A stretch of DNA of 64,000 nucleotides, taken from the NCBI GenBank assembly GCA_025617375.2, contig JAMYGW020000002.1:2108001-2172000 (forward strand), written 5' to 3'. The DNA comes from Acarospora socialis (taxonomy: Eukaryota > Ascomycota > Lecanoromycetes > Acarosporales > Acarosporaceae). The translations under genes were made by a program, and so were the position numbers. This document shows positions 1 through 11,225 of this stretch, piece by piece. Within the stretch, counting starts at the first letter, position 1. Each line of letters starts with the position of its first letter. The notes beneath the pieces were generated by a model that ran no database searches, had not been told where the DNA came from, and was given only the letters and a program-made list of their open reading frames with translations.

Positions 1-2202
1 GATCAATAATATATTAAGAGAATATCTCAACAATTTTGTGATCACATATTTTAACAATATTCTGATATACTTAGAAGATCTTGAGAAGCACTGCAGACAT
101 GTGTGCAAGATATTAGCAAAGTTTAATGAAAGAGTCTTGTACATGAAAAAGTCAAAAAGCAGATTCAAGATCAAGAAAGTTGAGTTTTTAAACTATGTGA
201 TTTGATCTAAACAAATTGAGAAGAATTCAAGAAAGATAAAAGCAGTCAGAAACTGATCAACATCAAAATAAATCAAGAAAGTACAAGTTTTTCTAGAACT
301 GACAAACTATTATTGAAAGTTTGTATCAGACTACACAAGAATTGTGAAATCATTAATGCATTTAACACACAAAAGTGAAAAATAACACTGAGATCAAGAA
401 CAGAAGAATGTATTTTATGTATTAAAGAGAAGTTTTAGTGAAATGACACATCTGAAAATACTCAACTCAGTATGTAAAAAGACACTGAAAACTGATGCTC
501 AGATTTCACAATAAAAGCATGTTTATATCAGATTGAGAATGAACAACAGAAATTCATAGTGTACTAATCTAGAAAACTATCAGAACTCAAGAAAAAATAT
601 GAGATTCATGACAAGAAACTTCTTGTAATAGTGAAAGCACTATAAAAATGAAGATCTTATCTTGCAGAGATAAGCAAGTCAATTTAGATCTACATGAATC
701 ACAAGAACTTAAGAAACTTCACAATGACAAAATAACTTAATTAATGACAGATTTGTTGAACAGAGCAGTTGACAGATTATGAATTTTAAATTCATTACAA
801 GAAGAATAATGAAAATAATGAAGCAGACATTTTGAGTAAACAACTCAATTATGAAGATGTACAGATGATACATGCTGAAATTTTGAGCAAAAATAATGAA
901 GAAATTCTCACAAAGAGCTTAGCAGCAATGTACAAGATAGAACAAGCTTTCTTAATGAATAAAGAACTTATTAAAATGTATCACTACAGCAGAATCAGTG
1001 AATATCTAAAAATCAAGTGCATTAAGAATCTAGTGTGAAGAAGATGCAATGTCAGCAATTTTAGAAATTAAGTCATCAGAATGATTGCTGTGTACAATTT
1101 ATGCTGAAGAAATAAGATCAGCTGAGACAAGTGATATAATAAAGTAACATGATTAGACACACTGAATACATCATGAGAATTGATTATCATGAACTTTGTT
1201 GTGAAGCTATTACTGTCAAAGAATTCAGCATGAGAAATGAAATTCAATAATATATTAATTATAGTGAACAGATTGATCAAGTACACAATGTTTATTTCAT
1301 TCAAAGAGACTGCAACAGCATCAATATTGACATACATCATACTGTGAGAGTTAATTAGCAATTATGAGATATCAAAAGAGTTTATTATCAACAGAGACAA
1401 GCTGTTTATGAGCAAATTTTGAGAAATGCTCACAGCAGAACTCAAAATAAAGCATAAAATATTGATGACATATTATTCACAGATGAACAGATCAAGTAAA
1501 TGAATAAATCAGACAGTGAAGATGTACTTGAGACACTATGTCAACAAAAGTCAAGATGACTGAATATAACTGTTATCAATAACACAGTTTGTGTACAATA
1601 ATGCAAGAAATGAAATCACAAAAGAAACATCTTTCTATGTGAACTATGACTACAACTCAGAAGTATGATGAGATTCTAGAGAATATGAATTATAAAGTCA
1701 AAAAGTGATTTTAGATATTGCTCAGATAAAGAAACTGCATCAAGATCTAACAAAACAGATTAAATAACAAACAGAATGAATGACAGAAGCAAGATTATTT
1801 GAAAAAAAAGAAAAAATATATTTAAGAATGAACAACATATAAATTAAAGAAAGAAGCAAGAAGCTGAAAAACAAGAGCATTGAATCATTCAAGATCATAT
1901 GAAATATTAAAGAGTTAAGTTATGAGCTAGACTTACTTAAGAAAATGAGAATACACTCAGTATTTTATACATTCATGCTACAGCATTGCAATCAGTTCAT
2001 ATCACTTCAAACTATGAAAATATCTATTGAATTCAATGAAGAATATAAAGTTGAGAACATTCTAGAGAAAAAAATGATTAGTGAGAAAGCTTATTATCTC
2101 ATCAAATGAAAAGATTATGATATCTTAAAAAATATCTAAAAACTCAAAGAGAATTTTAAGAGCTGTGTGAGAACACTTCAACATTTTGAAAAAAGAAATT
2201 GA
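1..2202 (+). pseudogene. pol remnant: RT, RNase H, integrase, chromodomain
   Basis: The RT tail is legible just inside the window (…ILIYLEDLEKHC…, then a KSKSRFKIKK block), followed by RNase H (~440-700), integrase (~830-1800) and a C-terminal chromodomain at about 2041-2200. The chromodomain reads EYKVENILEKKMISEKAYYL, then IK-stop-KDYD, with stops at the expected Trp positions. The chromodomain marks the chromovirus lineage, in which this domain guides integration to heterochromatin (family knowledge). Most interruptions are TGG changed to TGA or TAA. The pol frame ends with TGA near 2202. Not functional. Confidence 0.85.
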
Positions 2203-2239
2203 TAGTAGCTCAAAAGAATGATGATATTGAGTCAATAAA

Positions 2240-2650
2240 TTATAATATTATTTGAAAATCTTCATTCTCAATTTCATCATTATCATTATCAAGTTCAACA
2301 GCAAGACAGTTGATCTTTTGTGAAGCACAGTGATTCATTTGATTCAGAATTTTCTGAAGATGTATAACTTTTGAGAAAAAAGTGACAAGCTCAGTGTGCT
2401 TAACTGCTAATTTGCTGTTTACTTTACTTATTTTCTTTCAGAGCAAAAGACAAGTTCTATTAAGAGACTTTCATGATACATTGACATACAGATGATCTTT
2501 ATGAGTGTATTTGTTGCACTTTGATCAAAATTTTATTACAAAACAATCAATGTCACAACTGACACAATAATCACAAGAAAACAAAATAGATGCATCATCA
2601 ATCTGAATTTTCTTTGTGATTCTTAAATGATTGAAATTTTTGAAAAACAT
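2240..2650 (-). pseudogene. Antisense Zn2Cys6/coiled-coil small gene, copy 1 (mutated)
   Basis: A 137-codon frame lies opposite to pol, tail to tail with it (gap ~37 bp), starting 79 bp inside the 3' LTR. The cysteine array keeps four of the six positions of CX2CX6CX8CX2CX6C; the last two cysteines are Tyr (C to Y transitions). Trp-to-stop changes interrupt it at three places. A TATATAAG-like box lies about 45 bp upstream of the ATG on the minus strand. The frame ends in an acidic, Asn/Asp-rich tail. The family resembles a fungal zinc-cluster DNA-binding domain, but the protein's role is unknown to me. Compare the copies at 4144, 10772, 32197, 39246 and 57012. Confidence 0.7.
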
Positions 2651-2728
2651 TGTTGCTGACAGCAGAGAATGTAAATACTCTCACTTATATAGATTTTAAA
2701 AAACTAACATCTGAAAAGAAAAAAATGA

Positions 2729-3081
2729 TGTTATGATCAGATTAAAATGAACTTAAAACAGACTGATGTATATGTGCAAAGAGTGTATATTTAATAAGAT
2801 ATTTAAACAGCAGTTATGTGACATCTTAATATGCTTGATGATGAGTTTGACAAGCAAGCTTAACAAGTTACATGAGTAAGCTGTCTCAACAGACTCAACA
2901 ACAAGACTGATGAGTGAACTCAGTATATAGTCATGATTATTTTTCTTATGAAAATGATTATGTTCAACTTAAATAATCATTTAAGAATTAAAGATCAGAA
3001 CTGTTTCAGATCAATTGTTATATCAATAAATACAAACTCTTAGCTCTACATACTTAAGAAAGCTCAGGTTAAAATATTACA
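2729..3081 (+). repeat. 3' LTR of element A-a (353 bp)
   Basis: It starts TGTTATGATC and ends ATTACA, with an A-rich purine tract just upstream (…gaaaagaaaaaaatga). It holds the family promoter signature CTCAGTATATAG and, ~25 nt further, the ATTATGTTCAACTT motif shared by all copies. The length matches the other LTRs of this family (352-353 bp). Confidence 0.88.
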
Positions 3082-3707
3082 AATTACTTTTTCAACAACA
3101 TTATTCTGAATGAACATGTAGAGCACAGTATATTGTGATATAATATTAAAAAATTTACATCAGTCATCAAGAGTAATTCTGAACTCAATAACATTGTTAC
3201 TTTATACAGTTAGAACTTTTGTGTCACTCTGAAACTTAACTTTTAACTGTTATTTTTGCAGTTTCTGTGAAGCATTGTCACAATACTTCAACAGTATGAT
3301 TTATGTTTTTCACAAATAATTATTCACAATCTTCAAAAAATACTGATATTCAGCAAATGACAGAAACAGAGAATCACATATATTAATGAAGATTAAAATA
3401 AGAGTGTTGATCTTTTGTTCATTTATAGTGTATTTTCACTGATTAATGAACTTAATAATAACTCAAATTTCATATATGTTCTTCTTGTTCTCAACAATAA
3501 AAATTGACTTTTTAAAAATTACAATCTTATAAAGATTGTGAAGTTTTGCAGAATCAAGATATACAAATTATTGATGTCATAACTTGTAAATCTTAATCTT
3601 TTCACTTAAAAATGCAGTTTCAGTGAAGTTCTGTAACTTAGTCTGCACTTAAAACTTGTGAATCTGAATCTATAAGTTTGTATTCAGTACTGTAATTAAA
3701 AAAGTAA
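3082..3707 (-). mobile_element. Ty1/copia copy 1, pre-integrase/integrase fragment
   Basis: Read on the minus strand and continuing from 9940, the frame gives a GAG-pre-integrase-like block (…LDSAKLHNL-stop-DC…, with EEQEEHI-like residues) and then an integrase start, broken by Trp-to-stop changes. This identifies the interrupted host element as Ty1/copia rather than gypsy. The fragment ends on the left where element A-a is inserted. It joins 9940-10280 and then 16543-18267 when the two nested elements are removed. Confidence 0.7.
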
Positions 3708-3712
3708 CTTCT

Positions 3713-4065
3713 TGTAACATTCTAATCTAAGCTTTCTTGAGTATGTAGAACTAAGAGTTTGTGCTTATTGATATAATAATTGATCTGAAATGATTCTGAT
3801 CTTTAATTCTTAAATGATTATTTAAGTTGAACATAATTCTTTTCATAAGAAAAATAACTGTAACTATATACTGAGTTCACTCATCAGTTTCATTGTTGAG
3901 TCTGTTGAGATGACTTGCTTATGTAACTCATTGAGTTTGCTCATCAAACTCATCATTGAGCATATTGAGATGTCATGTGACTGCTGTCTAAATATCTCAT
4001 TAAATATATATTCTCTGCATATACACATCAATCTGTTTTAAATTCATTCTGATCTGATTATAACA
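3713..4065 (-). repeat. 3' LTR of element A-b
   Basis: On the minus strand it runs from TGTTATAATC (4065) to GTTACA (3713). It is 353 bp long and pairs with 9587-9939; the differences I compared are transitions. Outside it is the target duplication CTTCT. Confidence 0.9.
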
Positions 4066-4143
4066 TCATTTTTTTTTTCTCAGATGTTAATTTTCTAAAA
4101 TCTATATAAATGAGAATATTCACATCTTTTGCTGTCAGCAACA

Positions 4144-4542
4144 ATGTTTTTTAAAAATTTCAATCATCTAAGAATCACAAAGAAAATTCAGATCAATGAT
4201 GCATTTGCTTTGTTTTCTTGTGATTATTGTGTCAGTTGCAATATTGATTGTTTTGTAATGAAATCTCAATCAAAATGCAACAAATACACTTACAAAAATC
4301 ATCTGTGTGTCAATGTATTGTGAGAGTTTCTTAATAGAACTTGTCTTTTGCTTTAAAAGAAAATAAGTAAAGCAAACAGTGAATTAACAGTCAAGCACAT
4401 TAAACTTATCATTCTTTTCTCAAAAATTATATGTCTTCAGAAAACTCTGAATCAAATGAACTGCTGTGCTTCACAGAAGATTGATTGTTTTATTGTTGAA
4501 CTTAATAGTGATAATGATGAAACTAAGAATGAAGATTCTTAA
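4144..4542 (+). pseudogene. Antisense Zn2Cys6/coiled-coil small gene, copy 2
   Basis: A 133-codon frame opposite to pol. The cysteine array reads C-DY-C-x6-C-x8-C-NK-Y-x6-C: five of six zinc-cluster cysteines survive, the fifth being Tyr. The first part is open for about 60 codons, one of the less damaged copies. A TATATAAA box lies ~45 bp before the ATG. The C-terminal half is Leu/Lys rich and heptad-like and ends in an acidic (L)NSDNDETKNEDS-type tail. The role is unknown; a DNA-binding or RNA-binding accessory protein of the retroelement is an inference. Confidence 0.72.
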
Positions 4543-4591
4543 ATAATAACATAATTTATTGACTTGATGTTGCTATTCTTCTGAACTATTA

Positions 4592-7500
4592 TCAACTTTT
4601 TTTTTTAAAATGTTGAAGTGTTCTTGCACAGTTCTTGAGATTTTCTCTGAGTTCTCAGATATTTTTTAAGATATTGTAATCTTTTTATTTTATGAGATAG
4701 TGAACTTTTTCATTAATCATTCTCTTCTTTAAAATGTTCTTGACTTCATATTCTTCATTGAATTTGACAGATGTTTTCATGATTTAAAGTGATATGAACT
4801 GATCACAATGCTGTAGCATGAATGCATGAAATATTAAGTGTATTCTCATTTTCTTAAGTAAATCTAATTCATAACTTAATTTCTTGATGTTCTGTATGAT
4901 CTTGAATGATTTAATGCTTTTGTTTTTTAGCTTCTTGTTTCTTTCTTTGATTTATATATTGTTTATTTTCAGATATATTCTTTTTTCTTCTTCAAATGAT
5001 CTTGTCTCTGTCATTTGTTCTGTCTGCTGTTCAATTCATTTTGTTAGATCTTGATGCAGTTTCTTTATCTGAGTAATATTCAAAATTACTTTTTGACTTT
5101 GTGATTCATGCTCTCTAGAATCTTGTTATATCTTTAAGTTGTAGTTATAGTTTATATAGAAAGACATTTCTCTCATGATTTCATTTCTTGCATTATTGTA
5201 TGCAAACTGTGCTGTTGATAACAGTCATACTCAGTCATTTTGACTTTCATTGACATAGTGTCTCAAGTATATTTTTACTGTCTGATTCATTTATTTGCTC
5301 TGTTCATCTATCTGTGAATGATATATTGTTAATATCTTGTGCTTTATTTCAAGTTTTGCTGTGAGCATTTTTCAAAATCTGCTCATAAACAGTTTATCTC
5401 TGTCAGTAATAAACTCTTTTGATATTCTGTAATTGTTAATCAATTTTTGCAGTATAATGTATGTTAATATTGATGCTGTTGCAGTTTCTTTGAATGAAAT
5501 AAACATTGTGTATTTGATTAATCTGTTCACTATGATTAATATATTATTGAATTTCATCTTTCATGTTGAATTCTTTGACAGTGATAGCTTTATAATGAAG
5601 TTCATGATAACTGATTTTCACAGTGCATTTAATGCATCTAATCATGTTACTCTGTCATACTGTCTATCTTGACTGATTTTATTTTTTCAGCATAAATCAT
5701 ACACAGCAATCATTTTGATGACTTAATTTCTAAAATTGCTGATGTTGTGTCTTCTCTGCATTAAATTCTCAGTGTGTTTGATTTTTAAATGTTCACTGAT
5801 CTTGTTATAGTCATACATCTTAATAAGTTCTTTGTTCATCAAGAAAGCTTGCTTTATCTTGTACATTGCTGCTAAACTCTTTGTGAGAATTTCTTTGTTA
5901 TCTTTGCTTAAAATTTTGATGTGTATCATCTGTATATCTTCATGATTGAGTTGTCTACTCAAGACATCTGATTTATTATTCTCATTATTTTTCTTGTAAT
6001 AAATCTGAAACTCATAATCAATTAACTGCTTCATTCAATAAATCTGTTGTCAGTTGAGTTGCTTTGTTGTTGTGAAGTTTCTCAAGTTCTTGTGATCAGT
6101 ATAAATCTGAATTGACTTGTTTGTCTCTGCAAAATAAGATCTTCATTTTTGCAGTGCTTTTACTATTGCAAGAAGTTTCTTGTCATAAACTTCATATCTT
6201 TTATTAAATTCTGATAGTTTTCTAAATTAATATGCTATGAGTCTCTGTTGTTCATTCTCAATCTGATATAAATATGCTTTTATTGTGAAATCTGAAGTAT
6301 CAGTTTTCAGTGTCTTCTTGTATGCTGAATTGAATATTCTCAGATGTGCTGTTTCACTAAAACTTTTCTTTAATATGTGAAATGCATTCTTCTGTTCTTG
6401 ATTTCAGTGTTATTTTTTGCTTTTGTGTGTTAAACACATTAATGATTTTGCAATTCTTGCATAGTCTGATACAAACTTTCAATAATAGTTTGTCAGTTCT
6501 AGAAAGATCTGTACTTTCTTGATCTGTTTTGATGTTAATCAGTTTCTGACTGCTTCTGTTTTTTTTAAATTTTTCTTGATTTGTTCAGATTGAATTACAT
6601 AGTTTAGAAACTCAATTTTTTTGATCTTGAATCTGCTTTTTTACTTTTTCATGTACAAGACTTTCTCATTAAGCTTTGTTAACATCTTGTATACATGTCT
6701 GCAGTACTTTTCAAGATCTTCTGAGTATATCAGAATATCATTAAGATATGTGATCACAAAATCATCAAGATATTCTCTCAATATATCATTGATCAATCTT
6801 TAAAAGATAACTGAAACATTTTTTAGCTCAAACAGCATGACAGTATATTCATAATATTCATATTGTGTTCAAAATGCTGTTTTTCATTCTTTATCTTCTT
6901 TCATTCTGACTCAGTAATAGACATTTTTAAGATTTAAGCTTGTGAATCACTTAGCTTTGTCTAGTCAGTCTTGCAACTCTTCTATCAAAGATAAAAAATA
7001 ACTGTCTTGATGAGTTATCTCATTGAGTTGTCTGTAGTCAATACATAGTTATTTTCTGTCATTCTTTTTTGATACAAATAGAATCAGATATTCTGCTGAT
7101 GACTTTGATGATTTTATGAATTTTCTTTTTAGATTTTTGTCAAGATAAGTTTTAACTTTCTTGAGTTGATTCTCACTCATTGAATACAATGACATTCACT
7201 TAAATTGCTTTTCATTCAATAGCAGTATTTTGTGATTCTATGACTTATACTCTGATAAGTTCATTTCTAATTGTTTGAAAATCTTGTATGTGTTTTCAAT
7301 TGCACATATCTCTTTCATAATTCAATTAATTCTTAAATTCTTTTTACACAATCAGAACATTTCTAGCACTGTATTATATCTGATTGATTTTATAACATTG
7401 AACATTATTTCTTGTGAATTTTCAAGAATTGAGATCTTCACACAGATTTTCTCATCAATTCTTTCAATGACTTCATTTGTCATTTGTATGTTAAATGAAC

Positions 7501-9555
7501 AGCACACTTGCTGTGTTTCTAATTTTAACATATTAACTGTTTTCTGATTTATGATGTTACTGTTTGCTTTGAAATTCATTAATGTGTTGATATAATGTCT
7601 GTTGATTGTGATCTTGATTCATATTTGATAATCATTGTTTTGTCTTTGAGACATCACTAGCTTCTTATTCTTCAGTCTTGTTAAGAGAGCTCTTTGTTTT
7701 TTGACTTGCTCAGTCATTCAGCTTGTCTTCAAAATTCTTGAAATCACTTTGATTCTTTTTTGATTATAAGATTTGCATACTTTAAACTGTGTCACTCAAT
7801 ACATTTTTTCAGATGTAATCAGAATTCATACTAATTGTACTTTATCTGCAACTGATTCTCAAAGACTCTTACTTTTTGCAGAAATTCAAATGATATATAC
7901 TCTCTACTGAAAATTCATTGATCTTTATTCTGTGTGATGTATTTTTCAAGTAAGTATATCTCAATCTTGTGACTCTTTGTTTTTCAAACAAGAAATTCTG
8001 ACAATACTGCATCATCACTGTTGAGACATTCATCTTTAACAGCTATCATCAGCTTTTCTAGCTGATCATATGTTTTTTGTTTTTCTGCACTCTTGTGTTG
8101 TGTTTTTTATTTTTAAGTTTGCATCTCTTGCTTAAGCTCTTGCTTTCTGAATTGAAGCTTTTCTTTTTTTAATGCTTAATGTTGATTTTCAGAATGCTGA
8201 TATGCTGTTTTTAGTCTCATATTAACTTCTTATTCATCAATTTCTTTCTGATTTGCATTCAAATTCAGTACTTATCAAATATTATTACTGTAGTCTTCTT
8301 CTATCTGAGTTTCTTAAGTATCAGTTTCTTCAATCTCAGCATCAAGAACATCTTTCTTGATATGTTCTTTCATAAGAGTAGTTAATTCTTTTTCATAGTT
8401 TGATCAACTCATTGTGTTATGTCTATTTCTGATATCTTTACTATATAACTTCTGAGAATATTATTTGACTCTGTTTTTTGCATTCATGTGTACTCTGCAC
8501 ATGTTGTTGTAACAGATTGTTTAATTAAGAATGTTGTGCACTATGCATATATTCTTTTTGACTATCACTGCAATATTTTTTCTATTTATTCAAGATCTGT
8601 TACATTTTCAGACAAGATGTTCAGATTTTCTGCAGTTATAATACATTCACATTTTGTTTTGTGATGTTATCTAAGACTTAGTGAACTGCTCTGACTGACA
8701 TTCATACTCTGTTCATTTAATCTTTCATGACTTCTGATAGCACTTCTCAATCATATTGAGATTTATAGAATTTGTCTCTCTATATCTTATTGATGAAATA
8801 TATCACTTGACTCATAGTTAAGAGCTTTCTTCTTGATCTTCTATCATAAATAATATTCAATACTTTTTTCATTTCATCTGTCATTTTTACTGACAACTAT
8901 CAATATTAATACTCAGATTAATCATTCTTTGAAGATTGTCTGATTGTTCTGTTTGAACTATCTTGTCTTTGATGAACTTTCTCAACTCACAATAATACTG
9001 ATAAATAAGTGCTTTGTTATTTCATCTGATAAGTACTGCTAATCACTGAAACTCTGTAATGTATACTGCTGCTGATTCATTCTGTTATAAGATGTGAACT
9101 TATTTCTTTGCTGCTCTCTCTTCATTAATTACTCTGAAGACTTTTCTTGATTCTTTTTTAAACTGTGTATAGTCATTGAACATAGACTTCACATCTGTGT
9201 TGCATTCTTTGTATTTCTTTTTTAAAAACTCATGCAGCTTGAGATCAACTCAATTGAAGACTGCATTCACAAGATAGATTATTGCAAACAGTGTCTTTTC
9301 TTGATCAGTTTAAAACTTTAATTGATTGAATTCAATGTACAGATTGAGCTTAGTCACAAAGACTCACAGTTTTTCTCATTCTTCATCAAAAATATCTGAT
9401 ATCTGTATCTTAGATGCACTCAGAGATAATTGTATTGTCTAAACTGACATCATCACTGATTGTGCTGTTGCTTTATCTGAAGTAAATAGTAAAGATGAGT
9501 TTGTCTGAGTGTGCTTCAAGAATAAGATTGAGATGTTTTTCTGTGTGTCAGACAT
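4592..9555 (-). pseudogene. gag-pol remnant of element A-b
   Basis: Gag starts at 9555 (MSDTQKNISI), 31 bp inside the 5' LTR. It has a helical Gag core and a zinc knuckle near 8600 in which the first Cys is Tyr (YNCRKSEHLV-x-KC). Downstream are protease, RT (region of 6600-7100, with LDDFVITYL-like catalytic residues and an ILIYSEDLEKHC block), RNase H, integrase (5370-5700 reads best) and a chromodomain near 4610-4770 ending at a TGA at 4592. Stops occur at nearly every Trp. Dead copy. Confidence 0.88.
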
Positions 9556-9586
9556 TGTACTCATTATATTATAAGAGTGTTCAAAG

Positions 9587-9939
9587 TATAATATTCTAAT
9601 CTGAGCTTTCTCAGATATGTAAAACTAAGAATTTGTGCTTATTGATATAACAGTTAATCTGAAATGATTTTGATCTTTAACTCTTAGATGATTATTTAAG
9701 TTGAACATGATTCTTTTCATAAGAAAAATGACTGTGACTATATACTGAGTCTGCTTGTCAGTCTTGTTGTTGAGCTTGTTGAAATGACTCACTCATGCAA
9801 TCTGTTGAGCTTGCTCATCAAGTTCACTGTTGAGCATATTGAGATGTTATGTGACTGCTGTCTAGATATTTCATCAAATATATGCTTTCTGCATGTACAT
9901 ATCAGTCTGCTTTAAGTTCATTTTAATCTGATCATAACA
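9587..9939 (-). repeat. 5' LTR of element A-b
   Basis: It pairs with 3713-4065. The minus-strand 5' end is TGTTATGATC at 9939. It has the TATATAG promoter signature. The sequence directly after its inner end on the minus strand reads CTTTGAACACTC-like, the candidate primer binding site. Confidence 0.9.
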
Positions 9940-10280
9940 CTTCTGAGTTGAACAGTATGTGTATGATAGTTATTAAAGTAAATTTATTTAGACTCTTTGC
10001 AATTTGTTTAACTATATAAACACTGTCTTGCTCAGATGCTTCTATCATGATGTTGTTATGTTTATTTTGTATATAAAAACTGTGTTAATCAAAATGATTA
10101 TACAGTTTCATCTTACACATTTGTTTTTCTGACAGAAGATTGATTTCAAGCTTAAACATATAAAGTGTGAAACTTAGATCAACAAAGTTTTCAGATTTAT
10201 CTTGTATAACTGTTACTTTACAGTAATAAGAGTATAAATATTTTTTTTCAACTTTAATTCATCAGCATCTTATGCATATT
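9940..10280 (-). mobile_element. Ty1/copia copy 1, Gag-end/protease-region fragment
   Basis: The minus-strand frame continues from 16543 (after removing the element at 10281-16542) and reads …IEASEQDSVYIVK…, a stretch also present in the copia copies at ~18600 and at the window end. It is bounded on the left by the CTTCT duplication of element A-b and on the right by the ATATT duplication of the next element. Confidence 0.7.
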
Positions 10281-10694
10281 TGTTATGTTCTAATCTGAGA
10301 TTCCTTGAATATTAGGGCTAAGAGTTTGTGCTTATTGATATAACAATTTGTATGATACAATAGGCTCTGAGTTTGACTTCTTAGATTGTATTAAATCATA
10401 ACATGAGTTAAACATGATCAATTTCATAAGGGAATTGCTTCTACTATATAGTGAGTTCACTTGCTGATCTTGTTGTTGAGTTCATTAAGATGACTTGTTC
10501 ATGCAATCTGTCAAGCTTGCTCATCAAGCTTGTTGTCAAGCATGTTAAGATGTCACATAACTGCTGTCTAGCAGTTCTCCCTCTATGTTCATTCTGTATA
10601 GTTCAGAGTCTGACTGTAATATTTATTATGTAACTGCTGTCTAGCAGTTCTTTCTCTATGCTCATTTCATATAGTTCAGAGTCTGATCATAATA
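10281..10694 (-). repeat. 3' LTR of element A2, with internal 73-bp tandem duplication
   Basis: It starts TGTTATGTTC on the plus strand and ends near CATAATA. It exceeds its partner by exactly 73 bp because the block starting CTGCTGTCTAGCAGTTCT occurs twice (10561 and 10634). The partner LTR has one copy. Confidence 0.88.
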
Positions 10695-10771
10695 TTATTT
10701 TTTTCTTCTTAAACACTAGTTCTCTAGAGTCTATATAAGCAAGAGTATTCACATTATTTTCATCAGTAATG

Positions 10772-11191
10772 ATGCTTCTCAAAAATTCAAATTGTCTAAG
10801 AATCACAAAGAAAATCCAACTCAGTGATGTTTCTGCCTCACTTTCTTGTGACTATTGTGTCAGTCATGACATCAATTGTTTTGTAATGAAATTCTGACCA
10901 AAGTGTGATAAATGTACTCATCATGATCACTCATGTGTTGATGTATTGTGAAAGTCTCTCAATAGAACTCATATTTTGCTCTGAAAACAGATCAGCAAAG
11001 TAAATAATAAGTTGACAGTTAAGCACATCAAGCTTGCTGTTCTCTTCTTCAAGATTATTCATCTTCAAAAAATATTGAATCAAACAGATTGTTGTGTTAC
11101 ACAGAAGACTGACTGTCTTGCTGCTGAACTTGATAGTGATAATGATGAAACTGATGATGAAAATCTCTCTGTTGAGCAATACATGCAATAA
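10772..11191 (+). pseudogene. Antisense Zn2Cys6/coiled-coil small gene, copy 3
   Basis: A 140-codon frame with all six cysteines of CX2CX6CX8CX2CX6C present (C-DY-C, x6, C, x8 with one stop, C-DK-C, x6, C). It has three in-frame stops where Trp or Arg is expected. The tail reads CLAAELDSDNDET. TATATAAG lies at 10732-10739, ~33 bp upstream of the ATG. It ends 34 bp short of the pol stop on the other strand, so the two genes converge. The zinc array survives heavy mutation elsewhere. Confidence 0.78.
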
Positions 11192-11225
11192 CTTGTTAAT
11201 TCAATGTCTTCATTCTTCTGAAAAT

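Larger units (their letters stand above)
1..3081 (+). mobile_element. Chromovirus (Ty3/gypsy) element A-a, 5' part outside window
   Basis: The visible order is RT (from base 1), RNase H, integrase, chromodomain, antisense small gene, 3' LTR, so the element runs left to right and its gag, protease and 5' LTR lie upstream of the window. The sequence is hypermutated, with stops throughout. It is inserted in the copia element that resumes at 3082. The 5-base target duplication on this side would be AATTA (3082-3086); the partner is outside the window. The LTR belongs to the same family as those of the elements at 3713-9939, 26812-33038 and 33915-40086. Confidence 0.88.
3713..9939 (-). mobile_element. 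Chromovirus element A-b, complete structure, hypermutated
   Basis: A full-length element of 6227 bp with two 353-bp LTRs (3713-4065 and 9587-9939) and a perfect 5-bp target duplication CTTCT (3708-3712 and 9940-9944). Gag-pol runs on the minus strand. The small antisense gene lies on the plus strand next to the 3' LTR. It is inserted in the copia element, whose sequence resumes on both sides. Confidence 0.93.

Noticed and set aside
5372-6034. Apparent separate genes within element A-b
   Set aside because: They are pieces of integrase and RNase H frames between Trp-to-stop changes.
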